Below, piece by piece: positions 30,797 through 37,293 of a DNA stretch of 38,033 nt. Source of the DNA: a virus; the IMG/VR virus record IMGVR_UViG_3300020465_000044, positions 1 through 38,033 of that record. One strand, written 5' to 3'. The notes beneath the pieces are model-generated. The model was not told the origin of the DNA. It saw nothing but the letters and a program-made list of their open reading frames with translations, and ran no database searches. Each line of letters opens with the position of its first letter. The first letter of the stretch is position 1. The position numbers were made by a program, and so were the translations under genes.

Positions 30797-31350
30797 AGTG
30801 TAACAAGTGCTACTTCACATTTGGTAGGTTTCAACCACCTACTACAGGACATGCAGACAACTTTCGTAATGTCAGACGTACTGCTAATGGTGAGGACTAT
30901 AGAATCTATATTTCACACAGTCATGACACCAAAGGCAACAACCCATTGCCACGTGATAGAAAATTATTCTGGATGAACAAGATATTTCCAGAGCATAAGG
31001 GTAAAATATTCAGTCTTACTAAGGCAGATCCAGTAGCATGCTTACAAGATATAATGATGTCTGGGTATGATGAGGTAGTGTTTCTTGTGGGGTCTGATAG
31101 GGTTAATGCTATGCAGTGGGTGCATAAATATAATCATAAAGACTTCACTTTTCGTACTATAGAGATAAAATCTTCTGGTAGTCGAGATGCAGACGGTGAT
31201 ACGTTTACCATATCTGGTACAAAGATGAGACGTGCAGCATTTGCTGGTGATTTTAAGTCATTTAAGACAGGTATACCCACTTTAAATGACAAAGATGTAA
31301 TGACTTTGATGAGTGAAATCAAAAGTAATCTACCAAAAAATTTCAAATGA
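30787..31350 (+). CDS. NMNAT/cytidylyltransferase-like protein
   Basis: The 187-residue protein is a HIGH-type nucleotidyltransferase. The N-terminal FTFGRFQPPTTGH (residues 10-22, with TTGH) is the ATP-binding motif of nicotinamide-mononucleotide adenylyltransferases and cytidylyltransferases. The second signature ISGTKMRRAAFAGDF, near residues 140-155, is the ISSTxxR motif. A CxxC pair (CNKC, residues 5-8) precedes the first motif. The most likely role is NAD synthesis from NMN and ATP, as in NadM-like phage proteins; FMN or cytidylyl transfer is possible. It overlaps the ligase-like gene by ten bases and the next by ATGA. Confidence 0.85.
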   Translation: MALKCNKCYFTFGRFQPPTTGHADNFRNVRRTANGEDYRIYISHSHDTKGNNPLPRDRKLFWMNKIFPEHKGKIFSLTKADPVACLQDIMMSGYDEVVFLVGSDRVNAMQWVHKYNHKDFTFRTIEIKSSGSRDADGDTFTISGTKMRRAAFAGDFKSFKTGIPTLNDKDVMTLMSEIKSNLPKNFK

Positions 31351-31562
31351 AAATCTTACACAGACTTCCAGTTGATGATTGGTTTGATGACGTTCCACAC
31401 CCCCATGATACTATGCCTATAGCAACAGACCCTAATGAGAATCCTAGACCAGAAGAAGAAATCGCTGATGATATTACTATGCATGAAAAAATGTATAGGA
31501 TTGCCACAGATAAGTACAATCCCTTCTCTGTAGGTGGTTCTGAGAGTATCTCTGATAAATGA
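31347..31562 (+). CDS. Small acidic protein, unknown function
   Basis: This 71-residue protein is Pro and Asp rich (MKILHRLPVDDWFDDVPHPHD...NPRPEEEIADDITMHEKMYRIATDKYNPF) and probably partly disordered. It is coupled by ATGA to the NMNAT-like gene and to the next gene. No known domain is visible. Confidence 0.6.
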   Translation: MKILHRLPVDDWFDDVPHPHDTMPIATDPNENPRPEEEIADDITMHEKMYRIATDKYNPFSVGGSESISDK

Positions 31563-31771
31563 AGGACTTTAGAAAACTGAGAGAGCAGGCTATACGTCAG
31601 CAGCATAGACATGCTGAGGGATTCTCTGTAGGTGACAGAGTAATGAGTGCTATTTCAGGTGAAAAGGGAACCATCCACAGAACAGGTGTTAACTACGTTA
31701 TTTGTGTTACAGAGAGTGGTGACATGTTTCGTGCGTGGGTAAAGGATATTCGTACTATAAATAGATCATAG
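31559..31771 (+). CDS. Small KOW/SH3-like protein
   Basis: This is a 70-residue protein with a basic helical start (MKDFRKLREQAIRQQHRHAE), then FSVGDRVMSAISGEKGTIHRTGVNYVICVTESGDMFRAWVKDI. The VGDRV...GEKGTI...YVICV pattern is typical of small KOW or SH3-like barrels. It may bind RNA or protein; function is unknown. It ends over the TATAAATA late promoter at 31756. Confidence 0.6.
   Translation: MKDFRKLREQAIRQQHRHAEGFSVGDRVMSAISGEKGTIHRTGVNYVICVTESGDMFRAWVKDIRTINRS
31756..31763 (+). promoter_or_regulatory. Late promoter (exact TATAAATA)
   Basis: An exact match to the T4 late -10 element, 29 bases before the gene at 31792 and overlapping the end of the previous gene. Confidence 0.75.
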
Positions 31772-31791
31772 AAAACTCTTCAATTTTAGAC

Positions 31792-32535
31792 ATGGAAAAG
31801 CAGAAGACAGTTAACAGTCTCGCACATAACGACGACTTTTCTAAGGCTCTCATGGAGTCTTACTCACGTTGGTCTGGTGGTGACGGTTTCCAGAACACTT
31901 CGATTGCTGAGGAAGAAATTCCTACAGGACAGAAGCAGGGTGGTACTGCTTTTGCTACATTTGACACACCAATAGGATCAGTTCCTGCACCAGCATCTGA
32001 TGCATCAACTTCGATTCCTACAATAGAGAAGCAGAAACCTGATGATGGCAGTATAAAAGATCCTAAAGCAACATGTAATGGTGGTGAACCTGCTGTTGCA
32101 CTAAAGGGTTCCATGACTATGGGTCAAGGATCTATGTCAGGTGGTGTTCCACAATCTCAAGGTCAAACACTCCAGTATACTAACGTAGTTTCCAAAGAAG
32201 AAGTAGAACCAGTTGATGAATCTAAGAAAAAAGCAAAGAAAGACTACGATGGAGATGGTAAAGTAGAATCAGGCAAGGCAGAGTACTTTGGTTCTAAGAA
32301 CAAAGCCATCAAGAAAGCGATGAAGAAAGAAGACTTCGATGCTAAACAGTCAGAGCTTTGGGATGAAGCATCTAAGATTCTTACAGAACTTAGTGAGTTA
32401 ACAGAAACTACTTACACAGTTACAGGTGAGAAGTGGGAGACTGAGGACAAGCCTGTCATTAAAGAAAAGTCAGGATGTTCTACTAAAGAGAAGCAGAGAA
32501 AGAAAGCTAAAAAAATCATGGGATATGTGAAATGA
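31792..32535 (+). CDS. Putative virion protein with DYDGDG motif
   Basis: This 247-residue protein is mostly low complexity, rich in Gly, Ser, Thr and Lys. In the second half a KKKAKKDYDGDGKVESGKAEYFGSKNKAIKKAMKK segment has an EF-hand-like DxDGDG loop, a motif I associate with several cyanophage virion proteins. The C-terminal part has a helix (FDAKQSELWDEASKILTELSELTETTY) and a basic tail (KEKQRKKAKKIMGYVK). The exact late promoter just upstream supports a late, structural role. The GGxx, Lys-rich and helical modules suggest a flexible protein. Confidence 0.6.
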   Translation: MEKQKTVNSLAHNDDFSKALMESYSRWSGGDGFQNTSIAEEEIPTGQKQGGTAFATFDTPIGSVPAPASDASTSIPTIEKQKPDDGSIKDPKATCNGGEPAVALKGSMTMGQGSMSGGVPQSQGQTLQYTNVVSKEEVEPVDESKKKAKKDYDGDGKVESGKAEYFGSKNKAIKKAMKKEDFDAKQSELWDEASKILTELSELTETTYTVTGEKWETEDKPVIKEKSGCSTKEKQRKKAKKIMGYVK

Positions 32536-32696
32536 AATCATACAGACAGTTTTTAGAGTATAGATTGCCAGTAGGTGACACCTTACCTGTTAATAAGAAA
32601 GGAAAAAAGAAAAGAAAAACTGTTGAAGTGATGCCAAAAGTCCCTGATGGACCAAGAGGTAATAATAATGACGCAGACAGAGACGACAGAAAATAA
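32532..32696 (+). CDS. Small basic protein, unknown function
   Basis: This 54-residue protein starts MKSYRQFLEYRLPVG and continues with the basic stretch KKGKKKRKTVEVMPK and an acidic Asn/Asp-rich end. The MKSYRQFLE start resembles that of various phage virion proteins. It is ATGA-coupled to the previous gene and overlaps the next by 29 bases. Confidence 0.55.
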   Translation: MKSYRQFLEYRLPVGDTLPVNKKGKKKRKTVEVMPKVPDGPRGNNNDADRDDRK

Positions 32697-32823
32697 GTGT
32701 GAACGTCTGGTATCTTTTTTAAAGTTACAACCTGATTATGTTACACCTATACCAAACACTCCTTACCCAGTAGGGTTGAGGAGATGGTTAAGAGTGCTTA
32801 ATGAAGCAGACTATATATTCTAG
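32668..32823 (+). CDS. Small protein, unknown function
   Basis: This 51-residue protein (MTQTETTENKCERLVSFLKLQPDYVTPIPNTPYPVGLRRWLRVLNEADYIF) starts 29 bases inside the previous gene. It has one helix at each end and a Pro-rich centre. No domain is recognised. It precedes the lipase gene. Confidence 0.5.
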   Translation: MTQTETTENKCERLVSFLKLQPDYVTPIPNTPYPVGLRRWLRVLNEADYIF

Positions 32824-32825
32824 TA

Positions 32826-32833
32826 GATAAATT
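32826..32833 (+). promoter_or_regulatory. Possible late promoter before lipase
   Basis: GATAAATT matches NATAAATA except at the last base. It is only 12 bases before the lipase ATG, closer than the other late promoters, so it is doubtful. Confidence 0.22.
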
Positions 32834-32837
32834 TATA

Positions 32838-33431
32838 ATGACTTTATCAAAAGAGGTTGTATTAGAAGCATTAAGGTGCTGTAGGGATGTTTATCCTAAC
32901 GAAAAAGACTTTCTTGTCAGTAGGAAGGTGGAAGGTCACACCATTCTTGCTGTAGAAGGCACGAATGAAACAACAGATTGGATTACTAATCTAAAGTTTC
33001 TTATCAAACGTGACGATTGTCACAGAGGATTCAAGAACAATGCTAACAGGACACTAGCAGAACTAGTGGTAGCATATGAAGGATTGGATCCTAAGAGAAC
33101 ACTTGTTATCGCAGGTCATTCTCTTGGTGGAGCTACCGCAACACTTATTGCAGACTTATTATGGGAGTCAGGCAATAAGAATATTGCACTTGTAACTGCT
33201 GGATCACCTAGACCAGGTGGACGCAGACTACGCAGGAGGATCAAGGATCTTGAGCACTTGCGTTTTGTTCATGGAGATGATATAGTACCTGGAACCCCAC
33301 CATGGCTAGCAGGATATGTACACACACATCCAGTCATCAAGTTAAAAGACGAGAAGGACACCAGATTTGATGGTGTTGCTGATCATAACATGGGGTCATA
33401 CTACGAAGCAGCACAGAAATTTTATGCGTAA
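32838..33431 (+). CDS. Class 3 lipase-like alpha/beta hydrolase
   Basis: The 197-residue protein has the full class 3 lipase set. The N-terminal oxyanion-region TILAVEGTNETTDWITNLKF matches the family pattern (V-FRGT----DW--N). The nucleophile elbow GHSLGG is at 93-98 with Ser95; the acid is in HGDDIVPGTPP (Asp148); the catalytic His is His183 in ADHNMGSYYEA. It is compact compared with fungal lipases (about 270). There is no N-terminal signal peptide. Substrate is not visible; phospholipid or galactolipid breakdown is possible. It is followed directly by a lipoprotein and a membrane protein. Confidence 0.9.
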   Translation: MTLSKEVVLEALRCCRDVYPNEKDFLVSRKVEGHTILAVEGTNETTDWITNLKFLIKRDDCHRGFKNNANRTLAELVVAYEGLDPKRTLVIAGHSLGGATATLIADLLWESGNKNIALVTAGSPRPGGRRLRRRIKDLEHLRFVHGDDIVPGTPPWLAGYVHTHPVIKLKDEKDTRFDGVADHNMGSYYEAAQKFYA

Positions 33432-33612
33432 ACTAGCTTTAATACTACTCACACCACTATTAGTAGGATGCGATCCTTCAGGTGGTATGGGTAGTTTTAA
33501 TTGGTCACCACCAGGTGAACCAGATGGTCAAACCTGTGAATCTACAGCAGGTTTTTGGCAACAGTACTGTGGTACTGGTGAACACCCTAATATATGTGAC
33601 TGTTATCAATGA
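33424..33612 (+). CDS. Small Cys-rich lipoprotein
   Basis: The 62-residue product starts with basic MRKLALILLTPLLVGC, a classical lipoprotein signal with lipobox LVGC; Cys16 would carry the lipid. The mature part is about 47 residues with four more Cys (TCESTAGFWQQYC and ICDC), probably two disulphides in the periplasm. An open frame runs back to 33367, but ATG 33424, overlapping the lipase end, gives the correct signal. It could be a spanin-like outer-membrane lipoprotein or a superinfection protein. Confidence 0.7.
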   Translation: MRKLALILLTPLLVGCDPSGGMGSFNWSPPGEPDGQTCESTAGFWQQYCGTGEHPNICDCYQ

Positions 33613-33791
33613 CATTCTTATTTTTGTTATTCAAACCCTTACTATTCTTAATGGTAAGGAAGGTATTTAAAAAACAGATGAAGGTCTTCGCTGTAGAGAT
33701 GCTCGAAGACTTTGCTCAGTCCACAGACAACGATGTGGATGACCAACTCGTAGCCAGAGTCAAGAAGGCTATGAGATTGGGGGCGGTATAA
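33609..33791 (+). CDS. Small membrane-anchored protein
   Basis: This 60-residue protein has an N-terminal hydrophobic segment (MTFLFLLFKPLLFLMV) followed by a basic RKVFKKQMKV and a helical tail (FAVEMLEDFAQSTDNDVDDQLVARVKKAMRLGAV). It is coupled by ATGA-like overlap to the lipoprotein. It may be an inner-membrane partner of that lipoprotein. Its final codons overlap the late promoter at 33787. Confidence 0.55.
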   Translation: MTFLFLLFKPLLFLMVRKVFKKQMKVFAVEMLEDFAQSTDNDVDDQLVARVKKAMRLGAV

Positions 33792-33794
33792 ATA
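33787..33794 (+). promoter_or_regulatory. Late promoter (exact TATAAATA)
   Basis: An exact T4-type late -10, 35 bases before the Ig-like virion gene at 33829. It overlaps the last codons of the small membrane gene before it. Confidence 0.78.
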
Positions 33795-33828
33795 AAGGAA
33801 GAAATGGTAATTTATTCGGAGCGTATCA

Positions 33829-34668
33829 ATGTCTCTATACGGTAGTACCGATAGTAATGCTAACAAAACCAAAGCTGGGATTGGTGTTGCTACGGATTCA
33901 CAAACAAAAACAATTGTCTATATTGACGAAACAGAAGCAGCACTTGAGCAGAATAAGAAGCGAGGGTTGAATGCTCCTGGTTGGTGGTCATACTTCACCT
34001 ATAATGATAGCTCAGGTAGAGCACGTCATAAGGCAGAGCAGATGGTATTCATCGCTAACGGTGAAGCAAACTCTGGAGAAACACAAGCAGATGATACTCT
34101 TGCTGGTGACTTTCTTTCTACAGTTTCTATTGGTACACAACCTTCTGATGCATCTGTTGCTGCTACTAACACACAGAACTTCGCAGTTGTTGCTACTCCA
34201 ACAGGTGAAGCATCCGCAATTGATGGTGCTGCCAACGCTGGAAACACAGCAGGAAGAACTGCTGGTACATATACTGCAATAGCAGCGACAGGTGGTACTG
34301 GATCAGGTGCTACTGTTACTCTTGTAGTTGATGCTAACGGTGCTGCTGCAGCTACATTAGTTGGCAAAGGTGGTGGATACACTGACAATGATACAATAAC
34401 ACTTAGCAGAACTGGTACATATGGTGGTGCTTCAGACGTTACAGTTAATGTAAACGGAGTAGGTGCTACAGTAACATATCAGTGGCAAGTCAGCACAGAT
34501 GGTGTTAACTTCGCTGATGTTTCAACTGGAACTAATGATACTACTGCTACATATACAACAGCAGCAACAGCCGCTGGTGACAATGGCAATAAGTACAGAT
34601 GTGTAGTCGGTACATCACAAGGTGCAACTCCTGTGATTTCAACTGCTGCCACATTAACAGTTACATAA
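33829..34668 (+). CDS. Putative virion protein with Ig-like domain
   Basis: The 279-residue protein has an N-terminal head (1-95, MSLYGSTDSNANKTKAGIG..., with GWWSYFTYNDSSGRARHKAEQMVFI) and a C-terminal Ig-like domain. The first Ig strands are VSIGTQPSDASVAATNTQNFAVVATPT (about 98-125) and the later ones VTYQWQVSTDGVNFADVSTG...YRCVVGTSQGATPVISTAATLTV (about 213-279). An extra Gly/Thr-rich repeat-like module (GTYTAIAATGGTGSGATVTLVVD, GGGYTDNDTITLS) is inserted between the two. The exact late promoter just upstream supports a virion function, probably head decoration or tail fibre surface. Confidence 0.8.
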   Translation: MSLYGSTDSNANKTKAGIGVATDSQTKTIVYIDETEAALEQNKKRGLNAPGWWSYFTYNDSSGRARHKAEQMVFIANGEANSGETQADDTLAGDFLSTVSIGTQPSDASVAATNTQNFAVVATPTGEASAIDGAANAGNTAGRTAGTYTAIAATGGTGSGATVTLVVDANGAAAATLVGKGGGYTDNDTITLSRTGTYGGASDVTVNVNGVGATVTYQWQVSTDGVNFADVSTGTNDTTATYTTAATAAGDNGNKYRCVVGTSQGATPVISTAATLTVT

Positions 34669-34675
34669 CATGTAA

Positions 34676-35032
34676 ATGAAATTTGATGAATTGACACAGG
34701 ATAATTGGATCCTATTCGCTATTAAAAATTATAATAATCCTCAGTCAGTTACATACAGTGACTTTGAGGAGGATCTGAAAAGGTTCAAATATATCAAGAG
34801 ACTCCTCAGAAGGTATGAAACCACTGGGGAGTTTCGCAAGCATTTGATCCTGAATCATATTATATTATTATATAATGTCTTTGGTGATGCTGCCACACCA
34901 CTCTTATTCTATAAGATTGAGGGTACATACTGGCCAGTTATTAAATCATTCATGGTCTTCCTAGATAGGTTGCCTGAATCACTAAATAATGATATTGACA
35001 AGACGTGTCTCAAAGAACTCAATCTGATATGA
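34676..35032 (+). CDS. Conserved phage protein (DUF7207-like)
   Basis: The 118-residue helical protein (MKFDELTQDNWILFAIKNYNNP...EEDLKRFKYIKRLLRRYETTGEFRKHLILNHIILLYNVFG...LLFYKIEGTYWPVIKSFMVFLDRLPESL) resembles a family of about 120-residue proteins found in many T4-like marine phages. The role is unknown. It starts seven bases after the Ig-like gene and is coupled by ATGA to the next gene. Confidence 0.8.
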   Translation: MKFDELTQDNWILFAIKNYNNPQSVTYSDFEEDLKRFKYIKRLLRRYETTGEFRKHLILNHIILLYNVFGDAATPLLFYKIEGTYWPVIKSFMVFLDRLPESLNNDIDKTCLKELNLI

Positions 35033-35889
35033 AACGACTTTCTGAAATGATGGCTGGAGATGGTAGTGGTCTTGCACTGCCACCTGCTTTTGTCTTCGTT
35101 AATACTAAGTCGGCACGTAAATATAAGAAGGGTAATTCCAAAATTGATGGCCGATCTAAAGATGCCAAAGATCTGATGTCACGTATCCAACGTAGAAAGA
35201 TGAACAAAGAAGAATTAGAAACCACCAATGAAGCTTCACTAGCAACAGCACGTAAGAACATTGGTAGAAATCCTAAGAAGAAATCTTGTTGGGATGGATA
35301 CAAAGCAACTGGTACTAAGATGAAAGGTGGTAAATCAGTACCTGATTGTAAGAAAGAAGAATTAGAAACTCCTATTGCTGAATCCGTTCCTAACGAAACA
35401 GAACGTGCTCAGAAACAGATTGGGCAAATGAAAAAACTCAATCGTAGGAAGGAGTTACAGAAGAAGCGTGGTGAAGCCAAGCAAAAGATGCAGTCTAAAA
35501 CAAAAGAGATGGACATCTTAATGAAGGCAAGACTATCTGACTTCAAAAAGAAGGCAGGTTCTCAGACCAAAAAATTGAAAACATTAAACAACTCTATAGA
35601 ATTAAAAGGTGATGATATGATTAAAGAAACTACATTAAGTCAGAAGGATGCTCTTGAAGTAGCAGTTGCAGTAGCAACTAAGGAGGTTCCTGATTTTGGT
35701 GAGAACGATATGGCAAAGATTCAGTTCTCTGATGGTGGTATACAGAACCTAGATAATTTTTCTGCTAAGAAAATAGCAGCATGTTATGGTTCATTGGATG
35801 ATTCCCATAAGGATCAGTTTAGATTTATGGTAAACAAAGATGCTGCAACATTCCAGTCTGCACTGGACTTTGCTATTCGTAACGTATAA
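35029..35889 (+). CDS. Basic repeat-containing protein, putative virion
   Basis: The product (286 aa) is very basic in the first two thirds, with two copies of KEELET (residues 60-65 and 109-114) around a CWDGYKATGTKMKGGKSVPDC segment (87-107), a motif seen in other cyanophage proteins. A Lys/Arg-rich coiled coil (about 125-190) follows, then a compact acidic C-terminal domain (LSQKDALEVAVAVATKEVPDFGENDMAKIQFSDGGIQNLDNFSAKKIAACYGSL...FAIRNV). A GTG at 35005 is possible but ATG 35029 fits the ATGA overlap. The KEELET copies could be protease-site linkers. Role is unknown; a structural or DNA-binding role is likely. Confidence 0.7.
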   Translation: MKRLSEMMAGDGSGLALPPAFVFVNTKSARKYKKGNSKIDGRSKDAKDLMSRIQRRKMNKEELETTNEASLATARKNIGRNPKKKSCWDGYKATGTKMKGGKSVPDCKKEELETPIAESVPNETERAQKQIGQMKKLNRRKELQKKRGEAKQKMQSKTKEMDILMKARLSDFKKKAGSQTKKLKTLNNSIELKGDDMIKETTLSQKDALEVAVAVATKEVPDFGENDMAKIQFSDGGIQNLDNFSAKKIAACYGSLDDSHKDQFRFMVNKDAATFQSALDFAIRNV

Positions 35890-35891
35890 GA

Positions 35892-36302
35892 ATGGCCGAG
35901 AGTATCAACGCTGCTATCATTGAGCGGCTGGAGAAAGTAGTTGATACTCTCCAAGACAATTCAGTTAAGATGGGAAACCTTCTTGCTGTTCACAACGAGA
36001 AGTTGGACAAGCAAGATAGGATTGATGGTGTTCTCTTTGAGAAGATCGAGTCAGTCCATCGTGAAGTAAACCGTCAAGCAATTGATATAAAGAAAGGCTG
36101 TGAAAGAGATATCCGAAAAGTCGATGACCGTCTTCAGATCATGGAGAAGAAAATGTGGTCTATTTTTGGTGCTCTGTCTATTCTATCTTTCGTGGTTAGT
36201 CCAATCGGACAAAGAATAATCAAACCAATTTTCGAACCGTCATACCCTAGGTTGACACCTGTAGAAACTGGTGTTAGTATAGAGTCACCTCAGATGAGAT
36301 GA
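35892..36302 (+). CDS. Coiled-coil membrane-anchored protein
   Basis: The 136-residue protein has a long coiled coil (SINAAIIERLEKVVDTLQDNSVKMGNLLAVHNEKLDKQDR...KVDDRLQIMEKK, residues 5-95) followed by one membrane span (MWSIFGALSILSFVVSPIG, about 96-114) and a short Pro-rich tail. The layout is like phage XhlA/holin-associated and small membrane-tether proteins. It starts two bases after the previous stop and ends two bases before gp61. Lysis or membrane anchoring is an inference. Confidence 0.75.
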   Translation: MAESINAAIIERLEKVVDTLQDNSVKMGNLLAVHNEKLDKQDRIDGVLFEKIESVHREVNRQAIDIKKGCERDIRKVDDRLQIMEKKMWSIFGALSILSFVVSPIGQRIIKPIFEPSYPRLTPVETGVSIESPQMR

Positions 36303-36303
36303 T

Positions 36304-37293
36304 TTGTCATACCTTGACGTAAAGTACATCCAATACCTTTCACCTCGTCTGCCCCTCTTCAAGAAGAAGAAGGCAGACCTTTTTAATTTTAGGTGTCCTT
36401 ACTGTGGTGATTCACAGAGGAAGAAGAACAAGGCTCGTGGATACTTATTCAAAATTAAAAATGAATTTGTATACAAGTGTCACAATTGTGGGTATGGAAG
36501 AACCTTTTCTAATTTTTTAAAGGATCAAGACACAATGCTTCATGATCGATATATCATGGAGAAATTTAGAGATGGCAAGACTGGTAAGGGTACTACCACA
36601 CCAAATCCCAAGTTTAATTTTACACAACCTAAATTTAAGAAAAAGGATATAGATTTAGATAAAATATCTGATCTAAATACATCACACACCGCACGAAAAT
36701 ATCTCCAAGATAGAAAGATAAAGGATCTATCTCAGTTCTATTATGCACCTAAGTTTAAGGCTTGGACTAATGAACTGAAGCAAACTTTTGACAGTCTTAG
36801 AGGAGATGATTCAAGGATCATCATTCCATTCAGGGATAAAGATGGTAAACTGTTCGGTTATCAAGGTAGATCTCTAGCCAAGACGGCTACGCTTAGATAT
36901 ATAACGGTCATGCTTGATGAGGACAGACCCAAAATATTTGGATTGGATAGAATAGATGACACAAAACCCATTTACATTACAGAAGGACCATTCGACGCAA
37001 CGTTCATTCAGAATTCCGTTGCGATGGCTGGGTCTGATGTTGATATTCGGACGTTTGGCTGGCGCAATTATATTTACGTTTATGATAACGAACCACGTAA
37101 CACAGAAATCGTCAACCGAATCTCCAAGTCCATCGATGGAGGAGGTAAGGTAGTAATTTGGCCTAAGAATATACAGCAGAAGGACATCAACGACATGTAC
37201 CTAGCTGGACATGATGTGCAAAAGGTGGTAGAATCTAATTCATACAGTGGGTTAGAAGCAACTCTTAAATTAAACGACTGGAAAAAAGTATGA
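36304..37293 (+). CDS. 61: DNA primase gp61
   Basis: gp61 makes RNA primers at the fork with gp41. A zinc-binding domain with CPYC (31-34) and CHNC (59-62) leads to a Toprim core: GYQGRSLA, YITEGPFDATFIQNSVAMAGSD (acidic motif), YVYDNEPRN with the catalytic DxN, and WPKNIQQKDINDMYLAG. Length is 329 aa (T4 342). Start is TTG at 36304; the frame is closed two codons upstream and MSYLDVKYI is the usual cyanophage start, so the rare start is well supported. Its stop overlaps nrdA by ATGA. Confidence 0.95.
   Translation: MSYLDVKYIQYLSPRLPLFKKKKADLFNFRCPYCGDSQRKKNKARGYLFKIKNEFVYKCHNCGYGRTFSNFLKDQDTMLHDRYIMEKFRDGKTGKGTTTPNPKFNFTQPKFKKKDIDLDKISDLNTSHTARKYLQDRKIKDLSQFYYAPKFKAWTNELKQTFDSLRGDDSRIIIPFRDKDGKLFGYQGRSLAKTATLRYITVMLDEDRPKIFGLDRIDDTKPIYITEGPFDATFIQNSVAMAGSDVDIRTFGWRNYIYVYDNEPRNTEIVNRISKSIDGGGKVVIWPKNIQQKDINDMYLAGHDVQKVVESNSYSGLEATLKLNDWKKV

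Noticed and set aside
34026-34697. Reverse frames over the Ig-like gene
   Set aside because: Ala/Val/Pro-rich translations complement the Thr/Gly/Ala codons of the virion gene; no start signal or domain.
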